Shown: positions 7,835 through 15,768, numbered from the stretch's first letter. The stretch: DNA of 33,780 nucleotides from Pseudomonadota bacterium (GCA_005777805.1 SXLG01000116.1:1-33780), one strand, 5' to 3'. Translations and numbers: made by a program. The notes: generated from the letters alone by a model not told the origin.

Positions 7835-9064
7835 GTGGCCTCCCGCGCGGAGATCACCGTCGCCCTCGACGTGGGCACCCACCGCACGGCGGTGCTGGTG
7901 GCCCAACGGGTGGCGGGAACTCCGCGCATCACCGGCGTGGGCACCGCGCCGTCGCGCGGCCTGCGCCGCGGCGCGGTCGTCAATATCGAAGCGACGGTGC
8001 ATTCGATCGAGAGTGCGGTGCGCGAGGCCGAGCGCATGGCCGATTGCAACATCCGCGCGGTGCTGGTCGCGCTCGGCGGGAGCCACATCCGCAGCCTCGA
8101 CACGTCGGGCATGACCCCGATTCACCGCCACGAGGTGGATCTCGAGGACATCGATCGGGTGCATGCTGTGGCCCGTGCGGTGGCCGTGCCGGAGGACCGC
8201 GAGGTCGTGCACGTCCTGCCCCAGGACTACGTCGTCGATGGTCAAGCAGGGATCCGCGATCCCTACGGCATGACCGGCGTCCGGCTCGAAGTGCGTGCCC
8301 ACGTGCTGACCGCGGCCCGTGGTGCGGTGCAGAATCTGGTGCGTTGCTGCAACCGGGCGGGCCTCGAAGCCTCGCAGGTGGTGGTGGCGCCGATCGCTTC
8401 GGCGCATGCGGTCTTGACACCCGAGGAACGGGAAATCGGCGCGGTGATGGTCGACATCGGTGGCGGCACGACCGAGATCGTCGCGGTGCGTGGCGGAGCG
8501 GTGCGCCGCGTCTCGGTGGTCGGCCTTGGCGGCGGCCACGTCACCGGCGACATCGCCACCGGTCTGCGCACGACCGGGACCGAGGCCGAGCGGATCAAGC
8601 TGCGCCACGGGCACGCGCTTGCGGCGGCGGTTCGCGCCGGCGAGCACATCGAGGTCAACGGCATTGGCGGGCACGAGCCGCGCATGCTCTCGCGCCAGGT
8701 GCTGGCCGAGATCATCGAGCCACGTGCCGAGGAGATCCTGTCGCTCGTCCGCGAGCGGCTCGAAGAGAGCGATCTGATCGGCGCCCTGCCTGCGGGGGTG
8801 GTGTTGACCGGGGGCAGCGCGTCGCTGCCCGGGCTGGTTGAGCTTGGTGAAAAGGTATTCCGGCTCCCGGTACGGCTCGGAGAGCCGCATCGGATTGCCG
8901 GCGTTGGCGACGTCGTATCTGGCCCGATGTGGGCCACGGCGATCGGTTTACTGGAGTTGGCGGGTGAGGAATCGGATGACTTCGAGCTGCCGGATGGATT
9001 GCCGGCGGGCGTGGTCACGCGATTCCGCAACCGCATGGGGGATTGGCTGAGGGAGTTCTTCTGA
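7835..9064 (+). CDS. ftsA: FtsA, actin-like Z-ring membrane anchor
   Basis: FtsA is an actin-fold ATPase that tethers FtsZ to the membrane and recruits later divisome proteins. The 409-residue protein starts with the phosphate-1 segment [14 protein letters not shown]. The SHS2/1C domain follows ([16 protein letters not shown]). Phosphate-2 is [18 protein letters not shown], and the adenosine motif is [13 protein letters not shown]. The extreme C-terminus [13 protein letters not shown] is the expected amphipathic membrane-targeting helix. The GTG start is adjacent to the ftsQ stop. The protein is complete and typical. Confidence 0.96.
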   Translation: MASRAEITVALDVGTHRTAVLVAQRVAGTPRITGVGTAPSRGLRRGAVVNIEATVHSIESAVREAERMADCNIRAVLVALGGSHIRSLDTSGMTPIHRHEVDLEDIDRVHAVARAVAVPEDREVVHVLPQDYVVDGQAGIRDPYGMTGVRLEVRAHVLTAARGAVQNLVRCCNRAGLEASQVVVAPIASAHAVLTPEEREIGAVMVDIGGGTTEIVAVRGGAVRRVSVVGLGGGHVTGDIATGLRTTGTEAERIKLRHGHALAAAVRAGEHIEVNGIGGHEPRMLSRQVLAEIIEPRAEEILSLVRERLEESDLIGALPAGVVLTGGSASLPGLVELGEKVFRLPVRLGEPHRIAGVGDVVSGPMWATAIGLLELAGEESDDFELPDGLPAGVVTRFRNRMGDWLREFF

Positions 9065-9098
9065 GCACCGACTCGGGGAGAGAGTGCACGGAAGATGT

Positions 9099-9104
9099 GG
9101 AGGT
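9099..9104 (+). promoter_or_regulatory. Ribosome-binding site that fixes the ftsZ start
   Basis: GGAGGT ends four bases before the ATG at 9109. The ftsZ frame stays open upstream into the ftsA 3' end (a TTG at 9043 is possible), but only the ATG at 9109 has a strong Shine-Dalgarno sequence, and it gives the normal short variable N-terminus of FtsZ. Confidence 0.7.
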
Positions 9105-9108
9105 GGCG

Positions 9109-10428
9109 ATGAGCGGGGCGTTCGGCGGCACGATGGAAGGCGCGAGGATCAAGGTCGTGGGTGTGGGGGGCGGTGGTGGAAACGCCGTCAATACCATGAT
9201 ACAGGCGGGTATGGGCGGCGTGGATTTTCTCGCGGCCAATACCGACGGGCAGGCGCTTGGGCGCAGCCTGGCCACGGTCAAGGTCCAGCTGGGGAACGAG
9301 ATCACCAAGGGACTCGGGGCCGGGGCGCGGCCGGCGACCGGGCGCGAAGCAGCGCTCGAGGACGCCGACATGCTGCGCGACCTTCTCTCGGGCGCCGACA
9401 TGGTCTTCGTCACGGCGGGCATGGGCGGTGGCACCGGAACCGGCGCTGCGCCGGTCATCGCCGGCATCGCGCGCGAGGTCGGCGCGTTGACGGTCGGTGT
9501 GGTGACCAAGCCCTTCCTCTTCGAGGGCCGCCGTCGCATGGCCCAGGCCGAGGAGGGGATCCTCGCGCTGAAGCCCAACGTCGATGCGTTGATCACCATC
9601 CCCAACCAGCGTCTGCTCTCGGTGGCGAGCCGCAACATGCCGAGTCTGGAGGCTTTCCGCCGCGCCGACGACGTGCTCCTGCAGGCGGTGCGCGGCATCT
9701 CGGACCTGATCAGTGTCGATGGCCTGATCAATCTCGATTTTGCCGACGTGCGCACGATCATGAGCGAGATGGGCATGGCGATGATGGGTGCGGCCATGGC
9801 CGAGGGCGAGAACCGCGCCATCGAGGCGGCGCAGCGCGCGATCTCGTCGCCGCTGCTCGACGACGTCTCGATCCAGGGCGCGCGCGGCGTGCTGATCAAC
9901 ATCACCGGCGGTAGCGACCTCTCCTTGAGCGAGGTCAATGACGCGGCGACGCTGATCCAGGAGGAGGCGCACGAGGAGGCAAACATCATCTTCGGTGCCG
10001 TGATCGACGAGACGATGGGCGACAAGATCCGCATCACCGTGATCGCCACGGGTTTCGGCGAGGAGGCCCGCGCCGCTCTGCCGACCGCGCAGGAACTGCT
10101 GCGCCCCCGCGCCGCGACGCCGCCTGCGGCTACGGCACCGGCACCCGTGGCACCGCGTCCCGACCTCCGCCGCGGTCCCGCCCCGTCCCCGCTCTCGTCG
10201 GCCCCGTCCGCCAAGGCCCCCTCGGGCTGGGCGCGTGCCGCCGCCGCGGTCGGCCGCAAGGTGGTCCGCATGGGCACGATCGAGGACGAGAACGGCGTCC
10301 CGAAGTTCCACAACACGGCGCATGACACCGTCGAGCGCGACTCCAGCAACGAGCCCGCGCTGCGGCCCCTCGAAGACGACGAGGCCGACTACGACATCCC
10401 GACCTTCCTGCGCAAGCAGGCCGACTGA
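9109..10428 (+). CDS. ftsZ: FtsZ, tubulin-like division GTPase
   Basis: FtsZ polymerises with GTP into the Z ring at midcell. From the chosen ATG the protein has 439 residues. The N-terminal nucleotide loop is [14 protein letters not shown], the tubulin signature [13 protein letters not shown] sits at about residues 106-118, and the T7 synergy segment is [29 protein letters not shown] and [13 protein letters not shown] follow in the C-terminal domain. A disordered Ala/Pro linker of about 80 residues leads to the conserved tail peptide [13 protein letters not shown], the binding site for FtsA and other partners. It is the last gene of the cluster and is followed by a hairpin terminator candidate. 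Confidence 0.98.
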   Translation: MSGAFGGTMEGARIKVVGVGGGGGNAVNTMIQAGMGGVDFLAANTDGQALGRSLATVKVQLGNEITKGLGAGARPATGREAALEDADMLRDLLSGADMVFVTAGMGGGTGTGAAPVIAGIAREVGALTVGVVTKPFLFEGRRRMAQAEEGILALKPNVDALITIPNQRLLSVASRNMPSLEAFRRADDVLLQAVRGISDLISVDGLINLDFADVRTIMSEMGMAMMGAAMAEGENRAIEAAQRAISSPLLDDVSIQGARGVLINITGGSDLSLSEVNDAATLIQEEAHEEANIIFGAVIDETMGDKIRITVIATGFGEEARAALPTAQELLRPRAATPPAATAPAPVAPRPDLRRGPAPSPLSSAPSAKAPSGWARAAAAVGRKVVRMGTIEDENGVPKFHNTAHDTVERDSSNEPALRPLEDDEADYDIPTFLRKQAD

Positions 10429-10458
10429 ACCGAGCCCTGCTCGGTGAGGGGGTGGCGC

Positions 10459-10486
10459 GGCCCGCCGGGTGAGAGCCCGGCGGGCC
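10459..10486 (+). terminator. GC-rich hairpin after ftsZ
   Basis: A perfect 11-bp stem, GGCCCGCCGGG (10459-10469) and CCCGGCGGGCC (10476-10486), encloses the loop TGAGAG, 30 bases after the ftsZ stop. The downstream sequence GTCCTCGTTC has only scattered T residues, so it is not a textbook intrinsic terminator. Its strength and location suggest that it ends the dcw transcript or stabilises its 3' end. Confidence 0.7.
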
Positions 10487-10496
10487 GTCCTCGTTC

Positions 10497-10879
10497 AAGG
10501 CAATAATAGGCACGGGGTCGAAGGGTAGGGGCTGGCCCCCAAGCTCGGCGCGGTTTCGCGCGCTGCTCTCCGTTCGCCGGAGGCGGGTTGCAGCCGCCGT
10601 CTCTCTGGCCAAGCTCGCGCTCGGGAGTCTCCCGACACCCGCGCATTCCCTCGGTCGGGCGCTCCTCAGTTCCCCGCGCATCCGACGGCAAGGTGTTGCG
10701 GGCATGACCGCCTCCGACCGCCGTCCCGATCCTCGCGTCGGGCGGTCCCGGGGTCGCCCGGCGCATCGAGCGACTTGCTCTGCGACGCCAAGCGCGAGAT
10801 AGGTTTTCAGCCTGGGGGCACCGCTTCCAGCCGGGATATCGCCGGTAAATCGCCGACCGGAGCCGAGGGAACACCGACG
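10497..10879. other. Non-coding stretch between ftsZ and the Sel1 pseudogene
   Basis: No frame here has recognisable protein sequence. A 13-base palindrome, CGGGAGTCTCCCG, lies at 10622-10634. A purine-rich GAGGGA near 10865-10870 precedes the ATG at 10880. I see no promoter that I would defend. Confidence 0.4.
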
Positions 10880-11335
10880 ATGAATGCTGTCAAGCTCCAG
10901 GTATGGGGATGTCTGTCGCTGAAGATCCTCGTGGGGGCGCAAGCCATGGCTGGGATGAGCCTGCTGGCCGCGTGCTCACCGATGCCAAACGCTCAAGAGG
11001 ATCCAGAGCAGGTGGCACCAGCCCCCGAGGTCGCGTGGTACCGCAAGGCCGCCGAGCCGGGCGATGCGTCAGCCCAGTATAACCTCTGATTGATGTATGA
11101 CCAAGGTCAAGGCGTGCCGCAACTGCCCGTCGTGGCCTATGCCCTCTCTAACCTCGCGGCGGCAGACGGCGGCATGTGGGACGGGAATTTGGCCAAGGCC
11201 CGCGACCTCGTCGCGAAGACGCTGTCTCCGCGCGCGTTGGAGGCCGGGCAGGAGCTCAGGCGCGAGTCGAGTACGCCCGGGCGGTTCCTCAAGACGCTGG
11301 ATCGCTACGTCGCGCAGCAGGCCGGTCGCTACTGA
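10880..11335 (+). pseudogene. Sel1-repeat lipoprotein gene with an in-frame TGA
   Basis: The ATG at 10880 starts a lipoprotein-type signal peptide (hydrophobic stretch ending SLLAAC, lipobox Cys32). After a short acidic linker comes a Sel1-like repeat, AWYRKAAEPGDASAQYNL. Codon 70 (11087-11089) is TGA, and the same frame then continues LMYDQGQGVPQ, the exact remainder of the Sel1 motif AQYNLGLMYxxGxGVPQ. The stop thus replaces the conserved glycine, which one G-to-T change in GGA would explain. The frame runs on as AYALSNLAAADGG and AKARDLVAKTLSPRALEAGQEL, a normal Sel1-family ending, to TGA at 11335. Many other genes here end in TGA, so the codon is not reassigned. The remaining risk is a sequencing error. 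Confidence 0.75.
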
Positions 11336-11393
11336 CCGACTGGGCAGGCGACACGGAGGACAGGGGGCCGACGGAGAGCCGGCTTGCCGGGAG

Positions 11394-11699
11394 TCACCGC
11401 CCGCGGCGGGTGTGCGCTCGAATCCATGTTGCCCATTCGCCCTCTGACGCGGTGCCGTCTGCCGGTGCGAGCATCGCCACCACCGCGTCGGCATCTGACG
11501 CCTCGAACTCGACGCCGTTGATGCCGAGGAACGTCACCATGGCGAGGAACCGGACCCGCCGCGGTCTGGCGAGGCCCGATTCGAGGGCGTATTCGTCGCG
11601 CACGCTTGGCAGGCCGCCGTGTTCGGGAAGTTGGTCGCTGTGGATTGCATCCACGACGAGCCCTCCGAGCCACCTGGGTTCGGATCGCCGGTTGGGAAC
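11394..11699 (-). pseudogene. Doc/Fic-type toxin remnant with its catalytic core deleted
   Basis: Read on the - strand, the frame gives EPRWLGGLVVDAIHSDQL, then EHGGLPSVRDEYALESGLARPR, typical of the N-terminal half of Doc (death-on-curing) toxins. It then jumps directly to FLAMVTFLGINGVEFEA, the helix that normally follows the catalytic HPFxDGNKR motif. Roughly 35 residues holding the whole Fic motif are missing without a frameshift, so the product cannot be an active Fic kinase. There is no good start: the natural position, three bases past the antitoxin stop, reads GTT where GTG would serve. An internal GTG at 11654 would give 86 residues. The gene follows an equally damaged antitoxin in the same orientation. 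Confidence 0.75.
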
Positions 11700-11702
11700 G
11701 GG

Positions 11703-11930
11703 CTACTTCGCCAGCGCGCGGAGTGCGTTGCGGTATTTGGTTGCAGCTCTCGCGGCGACCTTCAGGGCGCGTTCGGCCTCGGGGTCGTAGGGCGTGAGGA
11801 GGATGCCGCGGTCCGTCTCGATCGCGAGCACACGGTCGCCGGCCTCCAAGCGCAGGCGATCGGCCATGCCCTAGGGGAGCGTCGCACTCACGGAACCACC
11901 GACCTGGCGGAGAGTGACTTCCTTGGTCAT
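11703..11930 (-). pseudogene. AbrB/MazE-type antitoxin gene with an amber stop at codon 20
   Basis: Read on the - strand from ATG at 11930, the frame gives MTKEVTLRQVGGSVSATLP, then TAG at 11873-11871, then GMADRLRLEAGDRVLAIET and GILLTPYDPEAERAL, ending KYRNALRALAK and a stop at 11703. This is a complete SpoVT/AbrB swapped-hairpin DNA-binding domain except for the stop, which sits where the family has Lys (AAG to TAG, one base). Such antitoxins pair with Doc toxins, and a Doc remnant follows directly in the same frame. An internal ATG at 11867 could restart a 54-residue fragment without the first strand. A sequencing error is possible but would not explain the toxin deletion. Confidence 0.75.
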
Positions 11931-12209
11931 GGACCGAATCTCACACAGCAGTGCCACCCGAACTCAGCGATGGCGGGCCGCGCCGACGTGCGGCACAGGG
12001 TTCGCGCGGCGCGGCCCTCGTGGACCGGCGGCGATCTGCGGCGTCATCCCCGAGATCCTGCTGGCCTGCCGCCGGGCTGGAAGACCCACGGTCCGGTTGC
12101 GGGATCGCCTCGAGTCGAATGCGGGTGGCGGAGACCGATTCGGGGCTCGTGGTTCCCCCGTCTCGGCTGGAGCGGGGCGGCGGCTCGACCGCGGTGCTAG
12201 CCGGGGGGC
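11931..12209. other. Region between the antitoxin remnant and the radical SAM gene
   Basis: The 279 bases lie between divergent genes, so they should hold the promoter of the radical SAM gene and formerly that of the toxin-antitoxin pair. All six frames were examined; open frames exist, but none shows conserved protein sequence. No clear -35/-10 pair was seen. Confidence 0.3.
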
Positions 12210-13925
12210 GTGCAGGGCCATCGCGAACAGCGGGCGCGGGACCGGGCGCGCCGGGCGGCCGAGCTACGGCTCGGTTGCGCCCCGCCGGCGACCTCCGACC
12301 TGTCTGTCTGCCTCGCCTACCCGAACGTCTACCCGGTGGCGATGGCGAACCTCGGATTCCAGGCGGTGGCCGATCTGCTCGCGCGCCAGCAGGTCGCGGT
12401 GGACCGCGCTTTCCTTCCCGACGCTGGCCCGCAGATGCGCCCGGCGTCCTTCGAGCGCGAACTCCCGCTCGACGCTTTCCCGATCCTCGCTTTCTCGATC
12501 TCGTTCGAGGCCGACTATGTGCACGTGCTCGATATGCTGGCCGCGGCGGGCCTGCCGCTACGGGCGGCCGAGCGCGATCGGCGCCATCCGCTGATCGTGG
12601 CCGGCGGTCCCGCCATTTTCTTGAATCCCGAGCCGCTCGCGCCCTTCGTCGATCTCTTCTTGATCGGCGAGGCCGAGGAGATGCTTCCCGAATGGCTCGC
12701 AGTGCTGCGTGCGGTGGGCGGCGCCGAGGCTGGCCGCGAGGCGCTGCTCGAAGCGAGTGCCGGCATCGAGGGGGCGTACATCCCCGCGTGGCACCGGCCC
12801 GAGGGCGACGCTGACGGTGCGAATGGGTTTCGCGTCAAGCGCCGCTGGGTCGGGCGGCTCGACGACGCCCCGACCCAGACCCGGATTCTGGCGGCCGAAG
12901 CGGTCTTCGGCGATATGATGCTGGTCGAGGCGAGCCGTGGCTGCGAGTGGGGCTGCCGCTTCTGCGCGGCGGGCTTCATGTACCGGCCGGTGCGCCATCG
13001 CAGTGCCGACTCGCTGCGCCGCACCGTGCTCGAGGACGCCTTGCCCCAGCGCCCGACCGTCGGCCTGGTCGGCGCCGAGATGGCGAGCCAGCCCGGCATC
13101 GCGGCACTCTGCCGCGAGATTTCCGAGCGCGGCGGGCGGGCCTCGCCGTCCTCGCTCAAGGCCGATCTGGTGAGCCCCGAGCTGGCGCGCGCTCTCGGTG
13201 CCGGCAAGACACGCTCGGTGACGGTCGCGCCAGAGGCCGGCTCGGAACGGCTGCGTCGCGTACTCAATAAAAACCTGACCGAGGAGGAGATCCTGCGGGC
13301 TGCCGAGCTGATCGCTGGCGGTGGTGTCAAGGCACTAAAGCTCTACTCGATGATCGGGCTGCCGACCGAGACCGACGACGACGTCGCGGCGATCGCCCGT
13401 CTCGCCGGCCGCATCCGCGAGCGCCTGCCGGGCGGGGTGGGGCGCATCAAGCTCTCGATCAATCCCTTCGTGCCCAAGCCCCAGACGCCTTTTCAGTGGG
13501 AACCGATGGCGCCGCTCGCCTTGCTGCGCGAACGGGTCCGCCTGCTGCGGCGGCAAGTCGCCGCCATCCCCGGCGCGCAGGTCGATATCGAATCGCCGCG
13601 AGATGCCTACTGGCAGACGCTGCTCTCGCGTGGTGACCGCCGCGTGGGCGACATCATCGAGGAGGTCCACCGGGCCGGCGGGCGTCCTTGGGCGGTGCTG
13701 CGCGCCCGCGAGGCGGCGAGCCGGCACGGTCGGGACGCGGACGCGGGTCCGCCGCCCTCGTGGTGGGTCGAGCGACGGATTCCGCTCGACGAGACGCTGC
13801 CCTGGGAGTTCATCGACCACGGCTTCGACAAGCGCTACCTCCAGGCCGAGTGGCGCAAGGCAAAACTCGAGCGCGAGACGGCGCCCTGCGACGTCGCGAC
13901 CTGCCATGCCTGCGGCGCCTGCTGA
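12210..13925 (+). CDS. Radical SAM protein of the B12-binding-domain type, function unknown
   Basis: The 571-residue protein has an N-terminal region resembling a B12-binding-like fold (LAYPNVYPVAMANLGFQAV, then ILAFSISFEADYVHVLDML, VAGGPAIFLNPEPLAPF and LFLIGEAEEM). The radical SAM core follows. Its cluster motif CEWGCRFC (C245, C249, C252) is the canonical CX3CX2C that binds the 4Fe-4S cluster used to cleave SAM. VTVAPEAGSERLRRVLNK and KLYSMIGLPTETDDD are typical barrel segments. The last residues, CDVATCHACGAC, form an extra cysteine cluster that may bind metal or a second cluster. It resembles a widespread uncharacterised family (TIGR03960-like). The GTG at 12210 is the first start in frame; a shorter N-terminus is possible. 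The substrate is unknown. Confidence 0.85.
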   Translation: MQGHREQRARDRARRAAELRLGCAPPATSDLSVCLAYPNVYPVAMANLGFQAVADLLARQQVAVDRAFLPDAGPQMRPASFERELPLDAFPILAFSISFEADYVHVLDMLAAAGLPLRAAERDRRHPLIVAGGPAIFLNPEPLAPFVDLFLIGEAEEMLPEWLAVLRAVGGAEAGREALLEASAGIEGAYIPAWHRPEGDADGANGFRVKRRWVGRLDDAPTQTRILAAEAVFGDMMLVEASRGCEWGCRFCAAGFMYRPVRHRSADSLRRTVLEDALPQRPTVGLVGAEMASQPGIAALCREISERGGRASPSSLKADLVSPELARALGAGKTRSVTVAPEAGSERLRRVLNKNLTEEEILRAAELIAGGGVKALKLYSMIGLPTETDDDVAAIARLAGRIRERLPGGVGRIKLSINPFVPKPQTPFQWEPMAPLALLRERVRLLRRQVAAIPGAQVDIESPRDAYWQTLLSRGDRRVGDIIEEVHRAGGRPWAVLRAREAASRHGRDADAGPPPSWWVERRIPLDETLPWEFIDHGFDKRYLQAEWRKAKLERETAPCDVATCHACGAC

Positions 13926-14009
13926 AGCGTCGATGGCGCGCGTGACCAGGGCGGAAGACCCCACCGAAGTCGCAGGCCCGGCCCCGGCCCCGGCGATGCG
14001 GAGGGTTCG

Positions 14010-14411
14010 ATGGCGCTCGTAACCGGGGTGGACGTCACCGAGATCGCGCGCCTCGAGCGTGCGCTCGGGGCGCGTTGGGGCGCGCGATTTGCGGCGCGCG
14101 TCTTCACCGAGGGCGAGCGGGCCTGGTGCGAGGGGCGCAATCCTCGCTTGCGCGCCGAGAGCTACGCCGCACGCTTCGCCGCCAAGGAAGCGGTGATGAA
14201 GGCACTCGGCACGGGCCCGGGGCAACGCGCCGGCTGGCACGAGATCGAGGTCGTGCGCGTGGCGGGCCAGTCGCCGTCCATCCGGCTGCACGGCCGCGCA
14301 CTGGCGACAGCAGAGCGCGCCGGGATCGCGGGCTTCGCGCTCTCGCTGACTCACGGCGCCGGCATCGCGATCGCGGTGGTGGTGGCCGAGGTGCGACGGC
14401 CTCAGCCTTGA
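14010..14411 (+). CDS. acpS: AcpS, holo-[acyl-carrier-protein] synthase
   Basis: AcpS transfers 4'-phosphopantetheine from CoA to apo-ACP, activating it for fatty acid synthesis. Its 133 residues are normal for the homotrimeric AcpS group. Family motifs are present: GVDVTEIARLE at the N-terminus (Mg-binding Asp), ARFAAKEAVMKALGTG (catalytic Glu/Lys), and the closing SLTHGAGIAIAVVV. The start is fixed by GGAGGG four bases before the ATG. It lies 84 bases after the radical SAM gene, probably on the same transcript. Its 3' end overlaps the convergent small membrane-protein gene by 10 bases. Confidence 0.95.
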   Translation: MALVTGVDVTEIARLERALGARWGARFAARVFTEGERAWCEGRNPRLRAESYAARFAAKEAVMKALGTGPGQRAGWHEIEVVRVAGQSPSIRLHGRALATAERAGIAGFALSLTHGAGIAIAVVVAEVRRPQP

Positions 14412-14659
14412 TCGCGATCGAGGATCAGCAGCAGGGTCACCGCGACGAAGCCGGTCAGGAGTCCGCCCGCGAACCAGAGCCCGGCGCTGCGCCCGCGCTG
14501 CACCGCGAGGATCCGCGTGACGATCGCGCAGGTCAGCAGGATGCCGAGGCCGGTAGCGATCGTGCTGGCGGCATCCAGTTCGGGGGCGACCAAAGTGAGT
14601 CCGCTCACCGCGCCGATGATTCGTGCCAGCCCGTCCACCTTGACCCCGGTCGGCGGCAC
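14402..14659 (-). CDS. Small two-helix membrane protein, unknown function
   Basis: On the - strand a GTG at 14659 (or GTG at 14638) starts an 85- or 78-residue protein. It has a first hydrophobic helix pair (ARIIGAVSGLTLVAPEL and STIATGLGILLTCAIVTRIL) and a last one (SAGLWFAGGLLTGFVAVTLLL), ending LILDRDQG. The pattern suggests two or three membrane segments with short loops. I recognise no family. It converges on acpS, overlapping its end by 10 bases, and diverges from the coiled-coil gene at 14720, so its promoter must lie in the 60 bases between. The hydrophobic pattern supports a real gene, but there is no independent evidence. Confidence 0.55.
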   Translation of the reverse strand: MPPTGVKVDGLARIIGAVSGLTLVAPELDAASTIATGLGILLTCAIVTRILAVQRGRSAGLWFAGGLLTGFVAVTLLLILDRDQG

Positions 14660-14719
14660 TGTAGGGAAGGCCCGGCGGCCGGTCCAGCAGTTCGGGCGGC
14701 GCCGGCGCGGGGAAAATGG

Positions 14720-15103
14720 ATGGCCGAGACGCGCAAGTCGTTCGATCTCTTCCAGTGGCTCTACGGCGCCGGCGAAGAGCGACTCGGTGCCTTCGCCGAG
14801 CAGATCCTGATGAACCCGCGCCTCATGGCCGCGCTGGCCGCGGCATTGCAGCGAGCCGCCGAGACCAAGGGGCGGATGGATCGCAACATGCAGATGATTC
14901 TGGGAGCGCTCAATCTGCCCTCGAAGAGCGATCTGACGCGACTTCAGGCCAAGCTCGACGCCGTTCAGGGGAGCCTCGTCAATCTGAGCATGAAGGTCGA
15001 TCGCCTGCTGGCTGAGCGCGACTCTCCGCCGCCGGCCCCACGCCGCAGCACGCCTCGCCGGGCGGCGTCTCCCGAGCACCCGACCTCCGACGACGAGCCG
15101 TAG
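14720..15103 (+). CDS. Phasin/PhaE-like coiled-coil protein
   Basis: The 127-residue protein is largely helical. FDLFQWLYGAGEERLGAF and LMAALAAALQRAAETKGRM form an amphipathic N-terminal part. LNLPSKSDLTRLQAKLDAV and SLVNLSMKVDRLLAE form a heptad coiled coil, and a Pro/Arg-rich disordered tail of about 30 residues ends SDDEP. The LxxPSxxDLxxLxxxLD pattern occurs in polyhydroxyalkanoate granule proteins and PHA synthase subunits such as PhaE, which is the basis of the name. No PHA synthase is in the window, so the role is tentative. The ATG at 14720 is preceded by GGGGAAAA; an ATG at 14716 is out of frame. Confidence 0.6.
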   Translation: MAETRKSFDLFQWLYGAGEERLGAFAEQILMNPRLMAALAAALQRAAETKGRMDRNMQMILGALNLPSKSDLTRLQAKLDAVQGSLVNLSMKVDRLLAERDSPPPAPRRSTPRRAASPEHPTSDDEP

Positions 15104-15110
15104 CGGGGCC

Positions 15111-15350
15111 CGGGCCGCCGGCCGTGGCGGTCTCGGTTCGTGTGGGCGACCGCTACGAGGCGAGCAGCCGTGGCGCGGCTCGGGCCACCGACCGCGAGGT
15201 GGTCTAGTCGTCGCCGATGGAACGTCCCGGCCCGAGAAATTCGTGACGTGGTTCGGGCGGTCGTTCGCGAGGCGCTCTCGGCTCGCGGCGGCGACCGCTA
15301 CGAGGCGAGCAGCCGTAGCGCGGCTCGGACCACCGGCCGTGGCGGTCTTC
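15111..15350 (+). repeat. Tandem repeat of about 75 bp between two genes
   Basis: Two long copies (15131-15205 and 15276-15350) share a 49-base core starting GCGACCGCTACGAGGCGAGC at 15146 and 15291, with only three mismatches. The tail of the unit, CCGGCCGTGGCGGTCT, also occurs just before the first copy (about 15117). The 70 bases between the two copies look like a strongly diverged copy. The layout is therefore a tandem array with a period near 70-75 bp. The open frame across it (15140-15400) is not convincing as a gene. Apart from the repeat I see nothing in 15104-15396 except the ribosome site of the next gene. Confidence 0.7.
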
Positions 15351-15396
15351 GCGTTCGCGCGGCGGGCGGGTTAGGCAGCCCGCGGGAGGAATCGAG

Positions 15397-15768
15397 ATGA
15401 TCGGTTACGTCACCATCGGGACTCGGGACATGGAGAAGGCCAAGGCTTTCTGGTCAGGACTGCTCGAACCGCTCGGCGCGAAAGTGCTGATGGACCTCGG
15501 CCGGATCGCCTTTGTCGGCGAGGGCTTCGGCAAGCCGATGCTTGCGGTGTGTACGCCGCACGACACCACGCGGCCCGCTTCGCCGGGCAATGGCAACATG
15601 GTGGCCTTCCCGGCGGGCTCCCGCGAGAACGTCGATGTGCTGTACGCGCGCGCGCTGAAGCTCGGCGCCACCGACGACGGCGCCCCCGGGGCACGCATGC
15701 CGACCTTCTACGGCGGCTACTTCCGCGATCCCGAAGGCAACAAGGCCGTCTTCTTCCACATGGGCTGA
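15397..15768 (+). CDS. VOC (glyoxalase/bleomycin resistance-like) family protein
   Basis: This is a 123-residue protein with the vicinal oxygen chelate fold in one compact domain. It starts IGYVTIGTRDMEKAKAFW, the usual first beta-alpha unit, and ends TFYGGYFRDPEGNKAVFFH, the usual RDPEGN turn and last strand. It resembles the small stand-alone glyoxalase-like proteins that are common in soil bacteria. The substrate cannot be told; the expected first metal ligand (His or Gln on strand one) is not obvious. GGGAGGA six bases before the ATG fixes the start. It lies between the repeat patch and a SnoaL-like gene. Confidence 0.85.
   Translation: MIGYVTIGTRDMEKAKAFWSGLLEPLGAKVLMDLGRIAFVGEGFGKPMLAVCTPHDTTRPASPGNGNMVAFPAGSRENVDVLYARALKLGATDDGAPGARMPTFYGGYFRDPEGNKAVFFHMG

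Noticed and set aside
6410-8890. Very long - strand frame (826 codons) opposite ddl, ftsQ and ftsA, and a similar 686-codon frame at 8263-10323
   Set aside because: Both lie opposite confidently identified genes. Their Arg/His/Pro-rich translations have no domain. Long antisense frames are expected in GC-rich coding DNA.
11087-11089. TGA as a recoded glycine or selenocysteine codon in the Sel1 gene
   Set aside because: murD, murC, ddl, ftsA, ftsZ and several nuo genes end normally in TGA, so there is no genome-wide reassignment. A Sel1 glycine is not a selenocysteine site, and no SECIS-like element was seen.
13933-14022. A 29-codon ORF between the radical SAM gene and acpS
   Set aside because: It overlaps the ribosome site and start of acpS, consists mainly of Ala/Pro/Arg, and has no ribosome site of its own.
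15140-15400. An 86-codon + strand frame between the phasin-like gene and the VOC gene
   Set aside because: It runs through the tandem repeat, has no ribosome site and no recognisable domain, and overlaps the well-supported VOC start.
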